Shown here piece by piece: positions 1 to 10,835 of a stretch of 64,000 nt of DNA. Each line of letters starts with the position of its first letter. Position 1 is the first letter of the stretch. Origin of the DNA: Lepas anatifera (lineage: Eukaryota > Arthropoda > Thecostraca > Lepadidae); NCBI GenBank assembly GCA_034440635.1, contig JAOTON010002103.1, forward strand, positions 912,501 through 976,500. The letters run 5' to 3'. Made by a program: the position numbers and the translations under genes. The notes under the pieces are model-generated. The model did no database searches, was not told where the DNA came from, and saw nothing but the letters and a program-made list of their open reading frames with translations.

Positions 1-648
1 AGGCTGGAGACCAACAGCACAGCGGTTGGCTCCAAATTAATCGAATTAACCTGGTACCGGGTGTTTGCGGTTCTGATCGTAAGCACCACTTTATGGGCTA
101 GTCCAAACTTAATATGCGCATTATACCAAGAAATCCGCCGTTTAGTGCCCTGTCATGTAGGCCATTGCCCGCCTCTGTGGTGCTTTCACTCGGTTTTAAT
201 AAACAGTGGGCCCCAGCCCAACAGCGTAGGAATATTTTTTAATGGTTTTATCATTTTTATCTTACGTAAGACAATTTGCAACGACAAAGCTAATTTGGAG
301 CTACAGTAGGGGTGTGGGTTCATATATCCTTGGGCAGTGTCGGATCCAAACTTCCATTGGGGGGGAAGGGGAATAGGGACTGACCCCTACTCCAATTTTA
401 CCTCGAATAACCTCTTGTGGCTACTATGGGCAGTCAGATATTCGGGGAATGAGCTCCCTCAGGGGGTACCCGGGCATCTTCAGTGAGGCGTTGAAGTAGT
501 GTTAAAATATGCTTTGGATTTTCGTGTTTTTCATTTTGTGGACTTCTTCCATTTCGTGAACTTCTTTTGGTGAGGTCGGGGCGCCTCTGCTTTTAGTGCG
601 CTTCCCTCTTGCCGCATCATAGCCGCCCCAGTGAGCCCCCGATCCAAC
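1..648. other. No recognisable gene or repeat
   Basis: I find no convincing coding sequence here. Short open frames lack motifs and splice context. A GGG-rich stretch near 355-375 is the only compositional oddity. It is left unassigned. Confidence 0.4.
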
Positions 649-1285
649 TTAGCCCCAGTGGGGGGGGTTCAAGCACCCCCCGCGATCTCGGCTCCTATGC
701 GGGATAGTGAAAAAAATGCGAGCGCTGGTAGGTAGCCCATAAGAAATGATGAACAGATTATTCTGATCGCTTTGTTGCTCAGGTCAATATTGATGCATTG
801 ATGGGTCACAGAATGTAAACGTTTAGATAATGTTTTTTGGTCGAGCGTCTGAGTTCGAAAAATAAGAACTCGGCTGTCTGCACAGAAATGAACTCATGTT
901 TTGGCCAGTTTCTGTTTTCCATGAATTTCCAAAAAGAGCTCATGACCTGTACCTGACCCTCACCGTTCCGTTACCGATATGGAATATCCCGGTACCACAA
1001 CTGCTGGTTCTTGGTAGGTCTATTTTGTGCTGTAAATATTAAATCTTCAGATTTCTCCGGTACCACTTGAAACATGCCCCGAAGACCTGATCGCGTGATC
1101 TGACCCGAGATTAAAGTTCGGGGAGCAATTCTGCACCTGATCAGGGGTAAAATGGGTCAACTACGGGCGCGCTTCGCGCATTGTTTCGGGTGCCGTCCGA
1201 AAGCCCTGAGCTGAGGCTGTTCTAACAGCCCCGCCGAAGCGAGGGTTAGACGAGGGTTAGACAGCCCCGCCGAAGCGAGGGTTAA
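649..1285 (-). mobile_element. TTAA-flanked non-autonomous element (T3-like, degenerate)
   Basis: The left end begins TTAG (649) followed by GCCCCAGTGGGG, an internal GATCTCGG at about 690 and GGGATAGTGAAAAA, a pattern seen just inside other TTAA elements here. The right end carries a short GC hairpin (GCGCG-CTT-CGCGC near 1170) and closes on GAGGGTTAA (TTAA 1282-1285). The right terminal box CAGCCCCGCCGAAGCGAGG is present twice, separated by a short GGGTTAGA-rich spacer. The interior has diverged half-site-like sequence (TGACCTGTACCTGACC near 945). Left-end TTAG is a one-base departure from TTAA, so this is an old copy. No transposase is encoded. Confidence 0.5.
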
Positions 1286-2040
1286 GTTGTACCCGTTACG
1301 TGCCTGTATCTGTTAAGGTAAAACACAATTATCCTTGGTTCTTCAGGCCCTTGAGGCTATCACTGGCTTCCAGCATCAAGGGTTAAGTGGAGAAGCTGCC
1401 GAAATTTCAGGAGGGTCGGGTCCTCGCTTGAACTCCTAGTCGGGCCCGTAGGTGGACTGATGGTGGGGGCGTCCCTGCCTGTCGATTTCAGGAAAATTAA
1501 GCTAAAAGCTTAAACACTTAAAATACGTATTTGGCCACGGGATTCGACAGAGTAAAACATACAATGAAGAAAATATCCACAGATAAAAAACTATTGAAAA
1601 GATACTATGCTTTAGCCTCAGTATATAAGACACAGTCCATTCTTGTTCGTACGATAGTCGTGAGCGTCTATTTTCGGGGGGGGGTGACGCATCCTCCAGC
1701 TTGCGATCCAGGGCTGGACCTCCCCGATATTTTGGGACTTGACCTAGATTGTTGACATTTTCTCACTCTTATCTGCATTGAATTATTGTAAACGCATTGA
1801 TCGAGTACACTGTCGTCAGCGCTTTCAAACAGCCAATGTGCGCAAAATTGGCCTCCTGCGGTCATCGTCGGACCGGGTCCGATCCCCCCTGTACAAATTC
1901 CTTGGCCACGCACATTAAAATAGTGTCCATATTCTAATTCTAGATCTCAATTTCTACTGCAAGGTGATGAGTGTGTGACTAGGGGACGCCACATATCTTA
2001 AGTTCTGTGTATTCGCTATTGGACATGAAACATTATTTTT
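1286..2040. other. Unassigned, probably intronic upstream of the exon at 2052
   Basis: No coding motif is visible. About 1860-1915 (GGGTCCGATCCCCCCTGTA and the following 30 bases) is similar to 61510-61560 in this window, so it is part of a dispersed repeat. Confidence 0.3.
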
Positions 2041-2051
2041 GTCTCCGGCAG

Positions 2052-2272
2052 ATGAGAATGGCGTCCACGCACTGTCGGGCGACGACCGCACCGCCACCTC
2101 GCTGGAGCGAATGGAAACTCTACTTCAGGAGCTGGTGGACATGCAGAGGGCGTTCCTGCTGTCGGAGGAGCGCCGCCGTCGAGAACAGCTGGTCAGGGAG
2201 GAGAACTGGCGCATGCAGGACAAAGAGTTCCTGGTGCGTCTGGCCCAGACGCTGGCCAACTCGCAGCACTGA
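2052..2272 (+). CDS. Probable 3'-terminal coding exon, uncharacterised coiled-coil protein
   Basis: A pyrimidine-rich acceptor (TTTTTGTCTCCGGCAG, AG at 2050-2051) opens a frame that ends at TGA 2270-2272. The roughly 73 encoded residues are strongly charged and heptad-like: ERMETLLQELVDMQRAF, then EERRRREQLVREEN, then EFLVRLAQTLA before the stop. This is the composition of the C-terminal dimerisation tail of Myb/SANT- or MADF-like DNA-binding proteins, many of them derived from Harbinger-type transposases. That family assignment is an inference from style, since no DNA-binding domain lies in this exon. Codons are GC-rich in third position, unlike the surrounding non-coding DNA. Upstream exons were not found; they would lie before 2040 or outside the window. 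A stand-alone small ORF is the alternative. Confidence 0.45.
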
Positions 2273-2427
2273 GAGGAGCCCGGCGGCACTGAGAACGGCA
2301 CTGAGAGAGACCCAGTGACACTGAGAGGAGCCCGGCGGCACTGAGAACGGCACTGAGAGAGACCCAGTGACACTGAGAGGAGCCCGGCAGCACTGAGAGC
2401 GGCCCTGACGGCGGCCCAGTGACACTG
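2268..2427. repeat. 52-bp tandem repeat, about 3 copies
   Basis: The unit runs CACTGAGAGGAGCCCGGCGG then CACTGAGAACGGCACTGAGA then GAGACCCAGTGA. The third copy is diverged. It begins exactly at the stop of the preceding exon and would form the start of that gene's 3' UTR. Sub-units built on CACTGAGA show it grew from a shorter motif. Confidence 0.8.
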
Positions 2428-2601
2428 AGAGACGTGGGAAAGTGTGTGGTGGGACCGAGCTGACTACCGCCGAGCCGCTGGCGAGTGCAGTGCCCGTGTG
2501 GGGCCCGCGATTGTGCCGAGTGGCGTGACTCAGTGCCTGAGAACGATGGGTGAAGCCACGGAGAAGATGGGCCAGCATAGCTGCTGTCTTCTCGCTGCAG
2601 T

Positions 2602-2612
2602 CCTATAAATAG
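2602..2612 (+). promoter_or_regulatory. TATA-box-like sequence in GC-rich DNA
   Basis: TATAAATAG at about 2604 stands alone in a GC-rich surrounding (CAGTCCTATAAATAGCGG). About 30 bp downstream lies GCCGAGCTGCGGG. A good match to the TATA consensus, but no downstream gene was identified, so promoter function is only a possibility. Confidence 0.2.
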
Positions 2613-3239
2613 CGGTACCGGTAGGATAGGGAGCCGAGCTGCGGGAGTGCGGTCCGCCGGCCCTGACCGGTAGGGGACGCCCCGGGACGGTAGCCTCCGT
2701 CCCGTCCACCGCCGAGGGTGATGCTGGGGCTGCAGGGGCGTGAGGGATGCACGGCGCCGACCCGGCAGTCCACTCCAGACTGCGCTGCTGCGTTTGTGAA
2801 GGAGACAGGGCAGTTGGAGAGAATCTCCGGAGCCGGGAGCGGGTGACGGTGCGGTTGTTGCGACTGTGATTAGTTGGTGCGGAGCGCGGCTGGTGTTGGT
2901 GCGGAGCGGAGACTGTATGGTAAGGTCTACGTCAGAGTCACAGCGGCTCTGTCACTCGCAGCCGCTGTTGGTAATGGGCAGGTGATGGTGAGCAGCCACC
3001 GTGAGTCCAGCCCCCGATTCATGAGTACAACCGAAGATGGGCGCGTGCACTGGTGCGCCGTTATCCGCCCGGTGTCTGTGTGTGGGTGCGACTGGTGCAC
3101 AGGTCCCTGTTAACGCACTCACTCGTGTCAGTGACTGTTTTTTGACTGCGCTTAGATTTAAATATTGTACACATATAAGCTCACGCGACCAACAAAATAG
3201 GCTTAGATATATAAGATGTGAGCGTTGGTGCCGTGAGCT

Positions 3240-3694
3240 GAGCCCAGTCTGGGCTGAGGACTGGAGGGACGCACCCAGTCTGGGCTGGGGACTGGAGGAA
3301 CGGGCCCAGTCTGGACTGGGGACTGGAGGAACGGGCCCAGTCTGGACTGAGGACTGGAGGGACGGGCCCAGTCTGGGCTGAGGACTGGAGGGACGGGCCC
3401 AGTCTGGGCTGAGGACTGGAGGGACGGGCCCAGTCTGGGCTGAGGACTGGAGGGACGGGCCCAGTCTGGACTGGGGACTGGAGGGAGGGGCCCAGTCTGG
3501 ACTGAGGACTGGAGGGACGGGCCCAGTCTGGGCTGAGGACTGGAGGGACGGGCCCAGTCTGGGCTGAGGACTGGAGGGACGGGCCCAGTCTGGGCTGAGG
3601 ACTGGAGGGACGGGCCCAGTCTGGGCTGAGGACTGGAGGGACGGGCCCAGTCTGGGCTGAGGACTGGAGGGACGGGCCCAGTCTAGACTGAGGA
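3240..3694. repeat. 31-bp tandem minisatellite, about 14-15 copies
   Basis: The unit is GGACTGGAGGGACGGGCCCA followed by GTCTGGGCTGA, with point variants (GGGCTGAG/GGACTGGG). Because 31 is not a multiple of 3 and the unit lacks stops on the minus strand, it produces a long open frame with a 31-residue period (280 codons, 2952-3794 minus) that I do not regard as a gene. Confidence 0.9.
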
Positions 3695-4257
3695 TTGTTT
3701 CTGTATACAGTGGTGAGTCGGTGAGACTGGGGTGTGTTGGCGCCGCGGCAGCAGCAGTCGCGGCGGCCGCCGCGTGCTCCCAGCCCTCTGTCATAAGGTG
3801 GCGTCAGGCGTGCTGCCGACTGCCTGAGCAGAACCGCCTGCCTCAGAGACCCGCCGGGCGAGGCACCTTCAACCTTGAGCTACCGACATTCTGCCCAGCA
3901 AATGCATATTTGGACGTTGAGTGATTTAGTTAGCATGTTGGTGTCTGTGCAGCTCGGATGCTGTCAGAGGCACCACGTTTGTGAGCGTCGGCGACACAGA
4001 GCCGTCGGAACGGAGCGGGATTGTACCGGCAACCTGACCGTCGCTGGTCTTTAAGACTGGACAGAGCAAGTACTAGGTACTATAAACACTAGTAAGTGGT
4101 GTACTAACGAGTGACGTTTAGTGGAATTGAAAAGTAGCAAGCGTCTGTATGCCGGTATTCTTTGGAAGAAAGTGATGAGAAGTGATTTCAATAGCAATGT
4201 TTAAGTCATCTGACGGCTGCGTCGAAGCATATAATGTTCTGACGCGATCCCCTGTTC

Positions 4258-4390
4258 GGCCACGTGACTGCCGCTGTCTGATCACGTGACTGCCTCTGTC
4301 CAGCCGAGTGACTGCCGCTGTCCGGTGATTGCCGTTCTGTGATGTGACTGTTACTCTCTGGTGATGTGACTGCCGCTGTGCAGTCACGCG
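4258..4390. repeat. Degenerate short tandem repeat (GTGACTGCCGCTGT-like)
   Basis: The motif GTGACTGCCGCTGT recurs with drift at intervals of about 25 bp, sometimes preceded by ATCAC or GATGT. Not conserved enough to fix a precise period. Confidence 0.55.
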
Positions 4391-4549
4391 GCGGTCGGTT
4401 TTCCAGTGTGACTGTGGATAGAGGTACGTGCCTGTTCTGTCTCGCGGCCTACAATACACCGGCTGCCGGAGACTCAGTTCAGGCTCTGCCGCTGCTCTCC
4501 ACCTGCCACACACCGCGCCCATCTGGGCCGGCCGCAACCTGCGAGTGTG

Positions 4550-4680
4550 CTCGGCCCCACTGCGGGCTCCCGAACCCGGCAATCTCGGCCCCACTGCAGG
4601 CTCCCAAACCCGGCACTCTCGGGCCCCACTGCAGGCTCCCAAACCCGGCACTCTCGGGCCCCACTCCAGGCTCCCGCCCC
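4550..4680. repeat. 35-bp tandem repeat, about 4 copies
   Basis: The unit contains CACTCTCGGGCCCCACTGCA followed by GGCTCCCAAACCCGG. The middle two copies are nearly identical and the outer ones diverged. All frames over it are spurious. Confidence 0.8.
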
Positions 4681-4994
4681 GGGCGCTCAGTTCCCCGGCG
4701 ATTTTCCAAACGAAGCGGCCCTCCCCGTCCCACAAAATCAGGCTCTCGTTGCAATAGACAACAGCCACATATCGGAGGGACATGCGTGCGCCCTGGGCGC
4801 TCCTGAGTAGCCTCTGAACAGAAAATGACACCGTCCGATACCCAAAGCATCCACGGAATGGATTCTAGACATCTTTTGCCACTAAAATCGATTGGGTCAT
4901 GTCGATCAAAACCAAATATTTTTCACAGCTGTGTCGTCGCTACAATGGTCAGACCAGACAACCCCGTGCTCTACACTAAGCATACAAGAAGCTG

Positions 4995-5066
4995 GCAACG
5001 TCCTAACCACAGTTGTACAGTGGCCGTCCTAACCACAGCTGTACAGTGGCCGTCCTATCCATAGTT
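4995..5066. repeat. 26-bp tandem repeat, about 3 copies
   Basis: CGTCCTAACCACAGTTGTAC plus AGTGGC is repeated; the last copy (CGTCCTATCCATAGTTGTAG) has drifted. Confidence 0.7.
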
Positions 5067-5099
5067 GTAGGCTTGTACCGACGGTTTGAAGACTTCTGA

Positions 5100-5260
5100 C
5101 GGTGACTGCCTCCAGAGGCACGGATGTGCATTTCCTATGGGTGCCGAGTTACGTTGATATTTCAAGAAACGAAACAGTAGACCTAAATCACGTTTACCCG
5201 CGATGCATTTACCAATGCCTGCTCTGCAGACCAACATGCAACGGGCCAGGGCTGACTTTT
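5100..5260 (+). pseudogene. Non-LTR retrotransposon RNase H domain fragment
   Basis: Translation around 5126-5185 gives VHFLWVPSYVDISRNETVD, matching the C-terminal RNase H signature of jockey-group LINEs, normally F-x-W-V-P-S-H-x-G-I-x-G-N-E-x-A-D. Here the histidine is Tyr and a glycine is Asp, so catalysis would be lost. A second frame (about 5203-5260) continues with the weakly similar stretch ALQTNMQRAR. The fragment is short and frame-broken. It is on the opposite strand to the LINE at 6175-7760, so it is a separate insertion. Confidence 0.55.
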
Positions 5261-5356
5261 CTGGGCAAGATGAAAGGGTGGTCGGCAGCCTGAATAGCTG
5301 TTGTTTCCTTTTGGACTCAACTTCCACCTCGTTAAAACACCAGATCCAGCGTGCCT

Positions 5357-5572
5357 TTAATTGGCACACTGACAGAGGGCGGGTACCCGCCGCCCCCCCC
5401 GGCCTTTTTTGGAGATAGGCCCGCCTATTTTAAAAAAACGGCGGAGCGTAGCGCCACCGTAAATGACATATTTTTCTCTGATCATTTTTACAACTTTTGT
5501 CAAAATTTTATGGCTAGGTCATCTCAGGTCAAGTCACCAGTACAGGTCAAGTGACCCGACCTCAAAGTTTAA
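5357..5572 (+). mobile_element. T1 TTAA element, truncated left end
   Basis: TTAA (5357-5360) begins a copy of the single-box end: GGGCGGGTACCCGCC, then GGCCTTTTTTGGAGATAG, then a decayed hairpin (CGGAGCGTAGCGCCACCG), then CAGGTCAAGTCACC. It ends at about 5572, where a second T1 copy starts at TTAA 5569-5572 in the same orientation. Confidence 0.7.
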
Positions 5573-6115
5573 CTCGCGCATTGACGGGGGGGGCGGGTAC
5601 CCGCCCCCCCTCGGGTTTTTCGGAGATAGCAGACAAACGGCGGTGCGTAGCGCCACCGTACTTGACATACCCTTTTCCTCATCATTGTTACACATTTTGT
5701 GAAAATTTTAAGGTTAGGTCATCTCAGGTCAGGTCACGAGTACAGGTCGAGTGACCTGACCTCAAAACAAGTTTAAGATAGCATAAGTCGGAACAGGGTG
5801 AGCTTATCCGATTGAAACTCATATCACATAATGGGCCCACCGAGTTCTCTAAAATAAGTTCCAGTATTTTTGATATCGATGACCTAAGGTCAGGTACGAG
5901 GCATGACCTCTCCATTGGAAATACATGGGAAAAATGGTGTTTACTAAATAACTCAGTAACAAATGGTGATAGAGCGTTTATTTTAGCTGCATTAGAATTG
6001 TCTTGTCTTTGCGGCTCTAATGATATGCATTTTACATAATTTGATCTTGATCTGACCTCAGGTGAGGTCAAATACTTGATTTGACCTAGCAAGGTCAAAT
6101 TATATATCATTCGAT
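5569..6115 (+). mobile_element. T1 TTAA element, 3'-truncated
   Basis: Starts TTAACTCGCGCATTGACGG with the GGGTACCC palindrome and the hairpin region (CGGTGCGTAGCGCCACCG). The body matches the complete copy at 51409 base by base with scattered differences, including GATATCGATGACCTAAGGTC and the half-site cluster near 6050-6100. It lacks the double-box end and stops around 6115-6175, where LINE sequence begins. Confidence 0.8.
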
Positions 6116-6174
6116 AAGAGAGGTAAGGGGCCTCGGGTGTCATGCTTGACGCCAGCATGACCTTTTTTCTGAAC

Positions 6175-7760
6175 TTTGGCCTTATGAGAGTCGAGAGATG
6201 ACGCATCATAGAAATGAAATAATTGCAATGTCTGTAGAAAAGACAACGATTCGGTAAAAATCGCTCAACTTTCTCGCCCTCAGCTTAGACACCTGGTCCA
6301 AAAAGCAAAAAATGGCGTACAGCTCTTGGGTAAAAACTGATCCTTCGTAAGGCAAAGACATTATTCAGAGTCTTCCACGGTCATCCATGGCTACTACGAC
6401 CCCACGTCAGTTGGACTGGTAAGAAGGAGGCACACACACGACATTAAAATCATGTCAAACTAAAATAAAACTTCTCAACATCGTCACCAACACCCTGTGC
6501 CATTGTCACTTTTGGATACGTCTGCATAGAAAGAGACGTGGTTTTCGAACGACTCCGAACGCAAGTCCATAAATAACTGGCGCGTAGATGCAGGGGAAAA
6601 ACTTTGGCTTTGTTCGAGTAGGTCTGTGTTTGTATTAACTGCCGAGTTGAAATATGGTTCAATAACCGCTGCTTCATGTGGTTCTACAAGGCCACAGTCG
6701 ACACAAGCCTCTGCCAGCCACGCACGGACTCTCACTCCCGGGTGACTGGTTGCAACACGCGAGTCACTGTCTATCTGACGGAGGTGGGCGTCGCCAAAAA
6801 ATGTTTGGCATGTGGGGTGTGTTGGAGACTGATTTTAATGGTGTAACGCAAAGTGTGTATCTTACGGCGTATTTGTAGCGGTATTTCGTTTATTTCCACC
6901 CGCATGCTTATTAGGGGTGAAGTTTGGAGCGCTCCTGTTACTATTCTGATATTGTGATGATTGACAATATCGGGAATCTTTTTCGCGGACTAAGGCACGG
7001 CCTCATACACAACACAGCCGTAGTCGATCTTCGCAAAAATAAGTGATTTGTATGGCATCAGAAGCATTTGTCTATCCCCACCGTATCTCATCCTCAATAT
7101 CTTCAGTATTTTCAGCGTATCGAAACGTTTTTTGCGGAGTTCCTTCAGGTGTGGCGCATATGAAAGTTTGCCGAGTGTGACCCAGAGAAATCTTGTTTCC
7201 GCTACTACGTCGATCGAACTACCGCGAATTTACAACATCGGGTCATCAGACTCCACGTCTATTAAAGAAGCGCATATACCTACTTGGTTTTTGTAAGATT
7301 TCAGTCCATTACGTGTGCTCCATTGCTGCAATGTGTTGAGGCCAGGCTGCATCCGCCTCTGCGCAGCTGCTGTAGTAGACGCTCTCACCCATATTGTGAA
7401 GTCGTCAACAAAAAGTACCTGAGGTTTGTTAGCGGGAAGAGTTTCTGCAATATCATCGATCATAACCGCAACCAAGGCTATGGAGATCACAGAACCCTGG
7501 GTTATGCCGCTCTGTTGCTGATACTAATCCGACACGACTGAGTTTACGCAAAGTCTAAAATACCTTTTTCAGAAAATCAAAAGTAAACCATCCCATATGG
7601 CCTCGCTCGCCGAGTTCAAAGAGCTCCTGCAGAACGCCCTTAGATAGCACAGGCGCCCCCCCCAGGAATGGAGGCGGCCCTCCCGAAAATCTTGCACACC
7701 TTCTCGAAAATGGAATCTGCCGTCTCTGCCAGATCCTCTTGAACATATTGACAACGCCAT
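6175..7760 (-). pseudogene. Jockey-like LINE ORF2 remnant (RT + RNase H)
   Basis: Read on the minus strand from 7760 down, in several frames: a finger-domain stretch (QELFELGERGHMGWF), then GITQGSVIS, then the palm motif LFVDDF (near 7400-7420; F-V-D-D for the usual Y-A-D-D), then ETRFLWVTLGKLSYAPHL and SLIFAKIDYGCVVYEA (near 7000-7160), typical of jockey-type LINEs. Further along come RNase H pieces: HVSFYADVSKSDNGTGC (about 6490-6540; usually FYTDGSK) and GSVFTQELYAIF (about 6330-6370). Domain order RT then RNase H fits one element. Frameshifts near 7535 and 6480 and a stop near 6985 kill it. The 3' end is cut by the T1 copy at 5569-6115. Confidence 0.8.
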
Positions 7761-7804
7761 CCCAGGATTACATAAGTATAAAGGACTTCTCCACTAGTGA
7801 AAAT

Positions 7805-7865
7805 GAAAAACGTTCGGAGCTTTCGACTATATTTTATCAGCCTTCGTCAGCGAGTGGTCGGATCG
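7805..7865 (-). other. Hammerhead-core-like motif (Penelope-type terminus?)
   Basis: The minus strand reads CTGACGAAGGCTGATAAAAT followed by ATAGTCGAAAGC. CTGANGA and GAAA are the two conserved hammerhead ribozyme core blocks, and CCACT/AGTGG flanks could pair as stem I. Penelope-like retroelements are known to carry hammerhead motifs in their terminal repeats. I could not draw a clean stem III or cleavage triplet, so this is a resemblance only. Confidence 0.25.
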
Positions 7866-8166
7866 ATCGGTGGACATAATTGATGTAAACCTGGTAACGA
7901 CGGACATCTATAGCCTTACCAGCTGACGGGCCTCAAAACTCCCAACAACCACCATAGCTCAGTTGGCCTTCATATAAGGTGCTAAGAGGTCCATGCAACA
8001 GAGCGCCTGCTGGGCCCGTTCACAATTGAGCAGCTGGTGGGCCCACGGTGAATCGAGGCCCCATTTGACAGACCCCGGCTGAACGAGCCCCAATTGACAG
8101 ACCCAATAAATGACCCAAAGGATAAGAACTTTTCTAGGCCCAAAATGTGTGAACCATTTCAATGTG

Positions 8167-8995
8167 TTAACACGCACAACGGGGTCTGAGCCACCTTCGC
8201 TTTGACGGGAGGGGTGCGGGTATCCGCCCCCTACGATCTCGACAACCACGCTAGATAGCAAAAACGGAAAGGGTGTTGGGTAGACCATCCACTTAACTAT
8301 CGAAAATATTTGAAGCATTTTTGTCAGGTCACATTTAAGGTCACTAGAATTCAAGACATGCCATTATAGGGATAACATGTAAAGGGAGGTTTTCAGTGAT
8401 TACATCTGAACAAGTAAACATAGAACAAAGCAATTTACACCATTGAAATCCTCGCAGAAAGTCAAATCGAATGATATATAATATGATATTGCTAGGTCAA
8501 AACAAGGATTTGACCTGACCTGAGGGCAGGTCAAGGTCAAATAAGGTAAAATGCATATCATTAGAACTGCAGAGACAAGGCAAATCTAATGCATTTAAAA
8601 TAAACGCTCTATCACCATACATTACTACGTTATTCAGTTAAAACCTTTTTCCCATGGGTTTCCAATGGAGAGGTCATGGCTCGTACCTGACCTTAGGTCA
8701 TCGATTTAAAAAAGTATCGGGAAATATTTTAGATAACTCGATGGGACCGTTATGTGATACGAGTTTCAATCGGCTAAGTTCACCATGTTCTGTTTTATGC
8801 TATCTTAAACTTTTTTAGGTCAGGTCACTTGACCTGTACTGGTGACCTGACCTGAGGTAACCTAACCTTAAAATGTTGTCAAAAGTTGTAAGAATTATCA
8901 CCGAAAATGTGTCAAGTACAGAGGCGCTACGCGCCGCCGTTTTATTCTATCCCAAAAAATGAGGGGGTGGGTACCCGCTCCCCGTCAATGCACAT
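8167..8995 (-). mobile_element. T1 TTAA element, near full length
   Basis: TTAA 8167-8170, then CACGCACAACGGGGTCTGAG, then CCACCTTCGCTTTGACGGG: the double-box end. The interior follows the T1 consensus in reverse relative to the copy at 51409 and contains the palindromic TTGACCTGACCTGAGGGCAGG cluster. The single-box end at 8940-8995 (GGGTACCCGCTCCCCGTCAA) has lost its TTAA (CACATGATCA), so the insertion is old. Confidence 0.8.
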
Positions 8996-9401
8996 GATCA
9001 ATGGAGGAGCTGATGAGCTCTATTGGAGTTACAGTGATTACATGAAACACATCTTTGCTCATGCTTTGCTTTAAAGATCAAAGTTGTAGAATACTTCAAA
9101 TATGACACTTAGTCAATGCATGTGGATGCTAGTCACAAGAAATACACAGTTTGCTTCATGGAACTGCTACCCAGCACATTTTGCTTGGAAAAGAGCCGGA
9201 CCGGAAGTATCCGACTTTATTTGGCTTGATTTCTTACAGCATAATCTTAGGAAGGCACATTCTTATTTCAGTGCGATTTAAATCTCCATTGCAGTGGCCT
9301 TTGCTGGTCGGGTGGGTGTCACCAGCTTTCGATTCGGGGTCATTTCAGAAGGGCTCCTGGTGCCGAGGTCTGTCGTTTCGGGCCCTTACAGAGTGTTGTT
9401 C

Positions 9402-9548
9402 GATCTCCCCGCCAGCAGTTAGCCGTCCCCCCCACCCCCTCCACCACCACGGCGTGCTCCACTTGTATCTCCCCGCCAGCAGTTAGCCGTCCCCCCACCC
9501 CCTCCACCACCACGGCGTGCTCCACTTGTATCTCCCCGCCAGCAGTTA
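9402..9548. repeat. 63-bp tandem repeat, about 2.3 copies
   Basis: Unit TCTCCCCGCCAGCAGTTAGC followed by CGTCCCCCCACCCCCTCCAC and CACCACGGCGTGCTCCACTT GTA. The C-rich run differs by one base between copies. Confidence 0.85.
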
Positions 9549-9606
9549 AGTAGAGGCGTTTGGTGCTGCCGTGTCGGAAAAACACAGTTCACATATTTCT
9601 TTTCTA

Positions 9607-9735
9607 CTACATGTTCTGTTCTGCTACATGTTCTATTCTGCTACATGTTCTATTCTGCTACATGCTCTATTTCGCTCTATTTTTCTATTTTGATCTATTG
9701 CTCTATTTTTCTATATTGTTCTATTATGCTCAAAG
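9607..9735. repeat. 17-bp tandem repeat decaying into CTATTTTT-rich tract
   Basis: CTACATGTTCTATTCTG is repeated about four times (9607-9675), then breaks down into TCTATTTTTCTATTTTGATC-like pyrimidine-rich sequence. Confidence 0.75.
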
Positions 9736-9788
9736 CTCCCTGTACTTCCCGTGCAATTTGTAATTAAAAATTACGACAGCCCACGTTT

Positions 9789-10789
9789 ATTAGACCCAAC
9801 CCAGTGGGTCTACGAGTTACCTTCACCATGGTGGGGGTGTTCAAACAACCCCTCGAACTCGGCTCTTGTATAGGATAGCGGAAAGATGTGAAGCCTAGGG
9901 GATAGTTCATATAAATTCATGACGAAACTGCATAGGTCACTTTTTGGTTCAGGTCAATATTGAGGTTACGACAGGTCAAAGAAGGTGGTATGTTAGAGAA
10001 GTCTTTCGGAGCTCTAGCGTCTGATAGAATTAAGTTAGAATCATTTTTAGGTACCATACGCTTCCTCTCTTTACAGCGAATCGAATGATGTATGATATGG
10101 CTATACAAGATCAAAACAAAAAATTATCAGACCTGAGGTCAGGTCAAGCTCGCTTTCTGATCTAGCATAGTCAAAATGTTCATCATTCGACTCACAATAA
10201 CAATCTAAATGTAATGGTATGAAAATAAAAGCTTTACCATCATTTCCTGCCAAGATATTGACCCAGGTCTGAAAATCTGCTTAGGCAGCCCACATGATCT
10301 CGCAAAGGTCATAGGTAAAAAATTGCAACATGAACCTAAAAAAGGGGCCAGGATACTGCGATCTGTAGAATATAAAGGTATTCTCGGCTTTATCTACACA
10401 CATACGGCCCAATTCCTGTTTTCCCATGCATTTCCAAAGGAGAGGTCATAATCCGTACCTGACCTTAGGTCATCGATATGAGAAATCCCGGAATATATGT
10501 TGTAGTATTTGGTAGTCCCATTATGTGGTATAAGTTTCGATTCGATAGATTGCGTCTTTTTTACTTATACCACCTTAAACTTTTTGAGGTGATTTCACTT
10601 GACCTGCACTGGTGACCTGACCTGAGATGACCCTACGTTAAAATTTTGGGAAAAAGTTGCGGAATTGATCAAGTATAAGGTGTGGCAAGTCAGGCGGCGC
10701 TTCGCGCCACCTTTTTCATGCCGCTGGAAAAAACCTGGAGGGGGGAGATGTTCAAACACCCCCTCCCTCCCCACCGGGACGAAGGTTAA
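9789..10789 (-). mobile_element. T3 TTAA element
   Basis: The left, double-box end reads CCCAACCCAGTGGGTCTACG, then TTACCTTCACCATGGTGGGG, then CTCGAACTCGGCTC. The right end holds a hairpin (GGCGC-TTC-GCGCC at about 10691-10705), AAAAAACCTGGAGGGGG, and closes CCACCGGGACGAAGGTTAA with TTAA at 10786-10789. AGGTCA/TGACCT half-sites occur throughout (clusters near 10130, 10440-10470 and 10590-10630). It directly abuts the 67-bp satellite, which begins about 45 bp further on. No ORF. Confidence 0.75.
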
Positions 10790-10835
10790 TAAGAAAATGT
10801 GGGACAGAGCGAACAAGGAATCACGTCACCAAGAA

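Noticed and set aside
2952..3794. 280-codon minus-strand frame with a 31-residue Pro/Ser/Gln-rich period
   Set aside because: Produced by the 31-bp minisatellite; same arithmetic as the 67-bp array.
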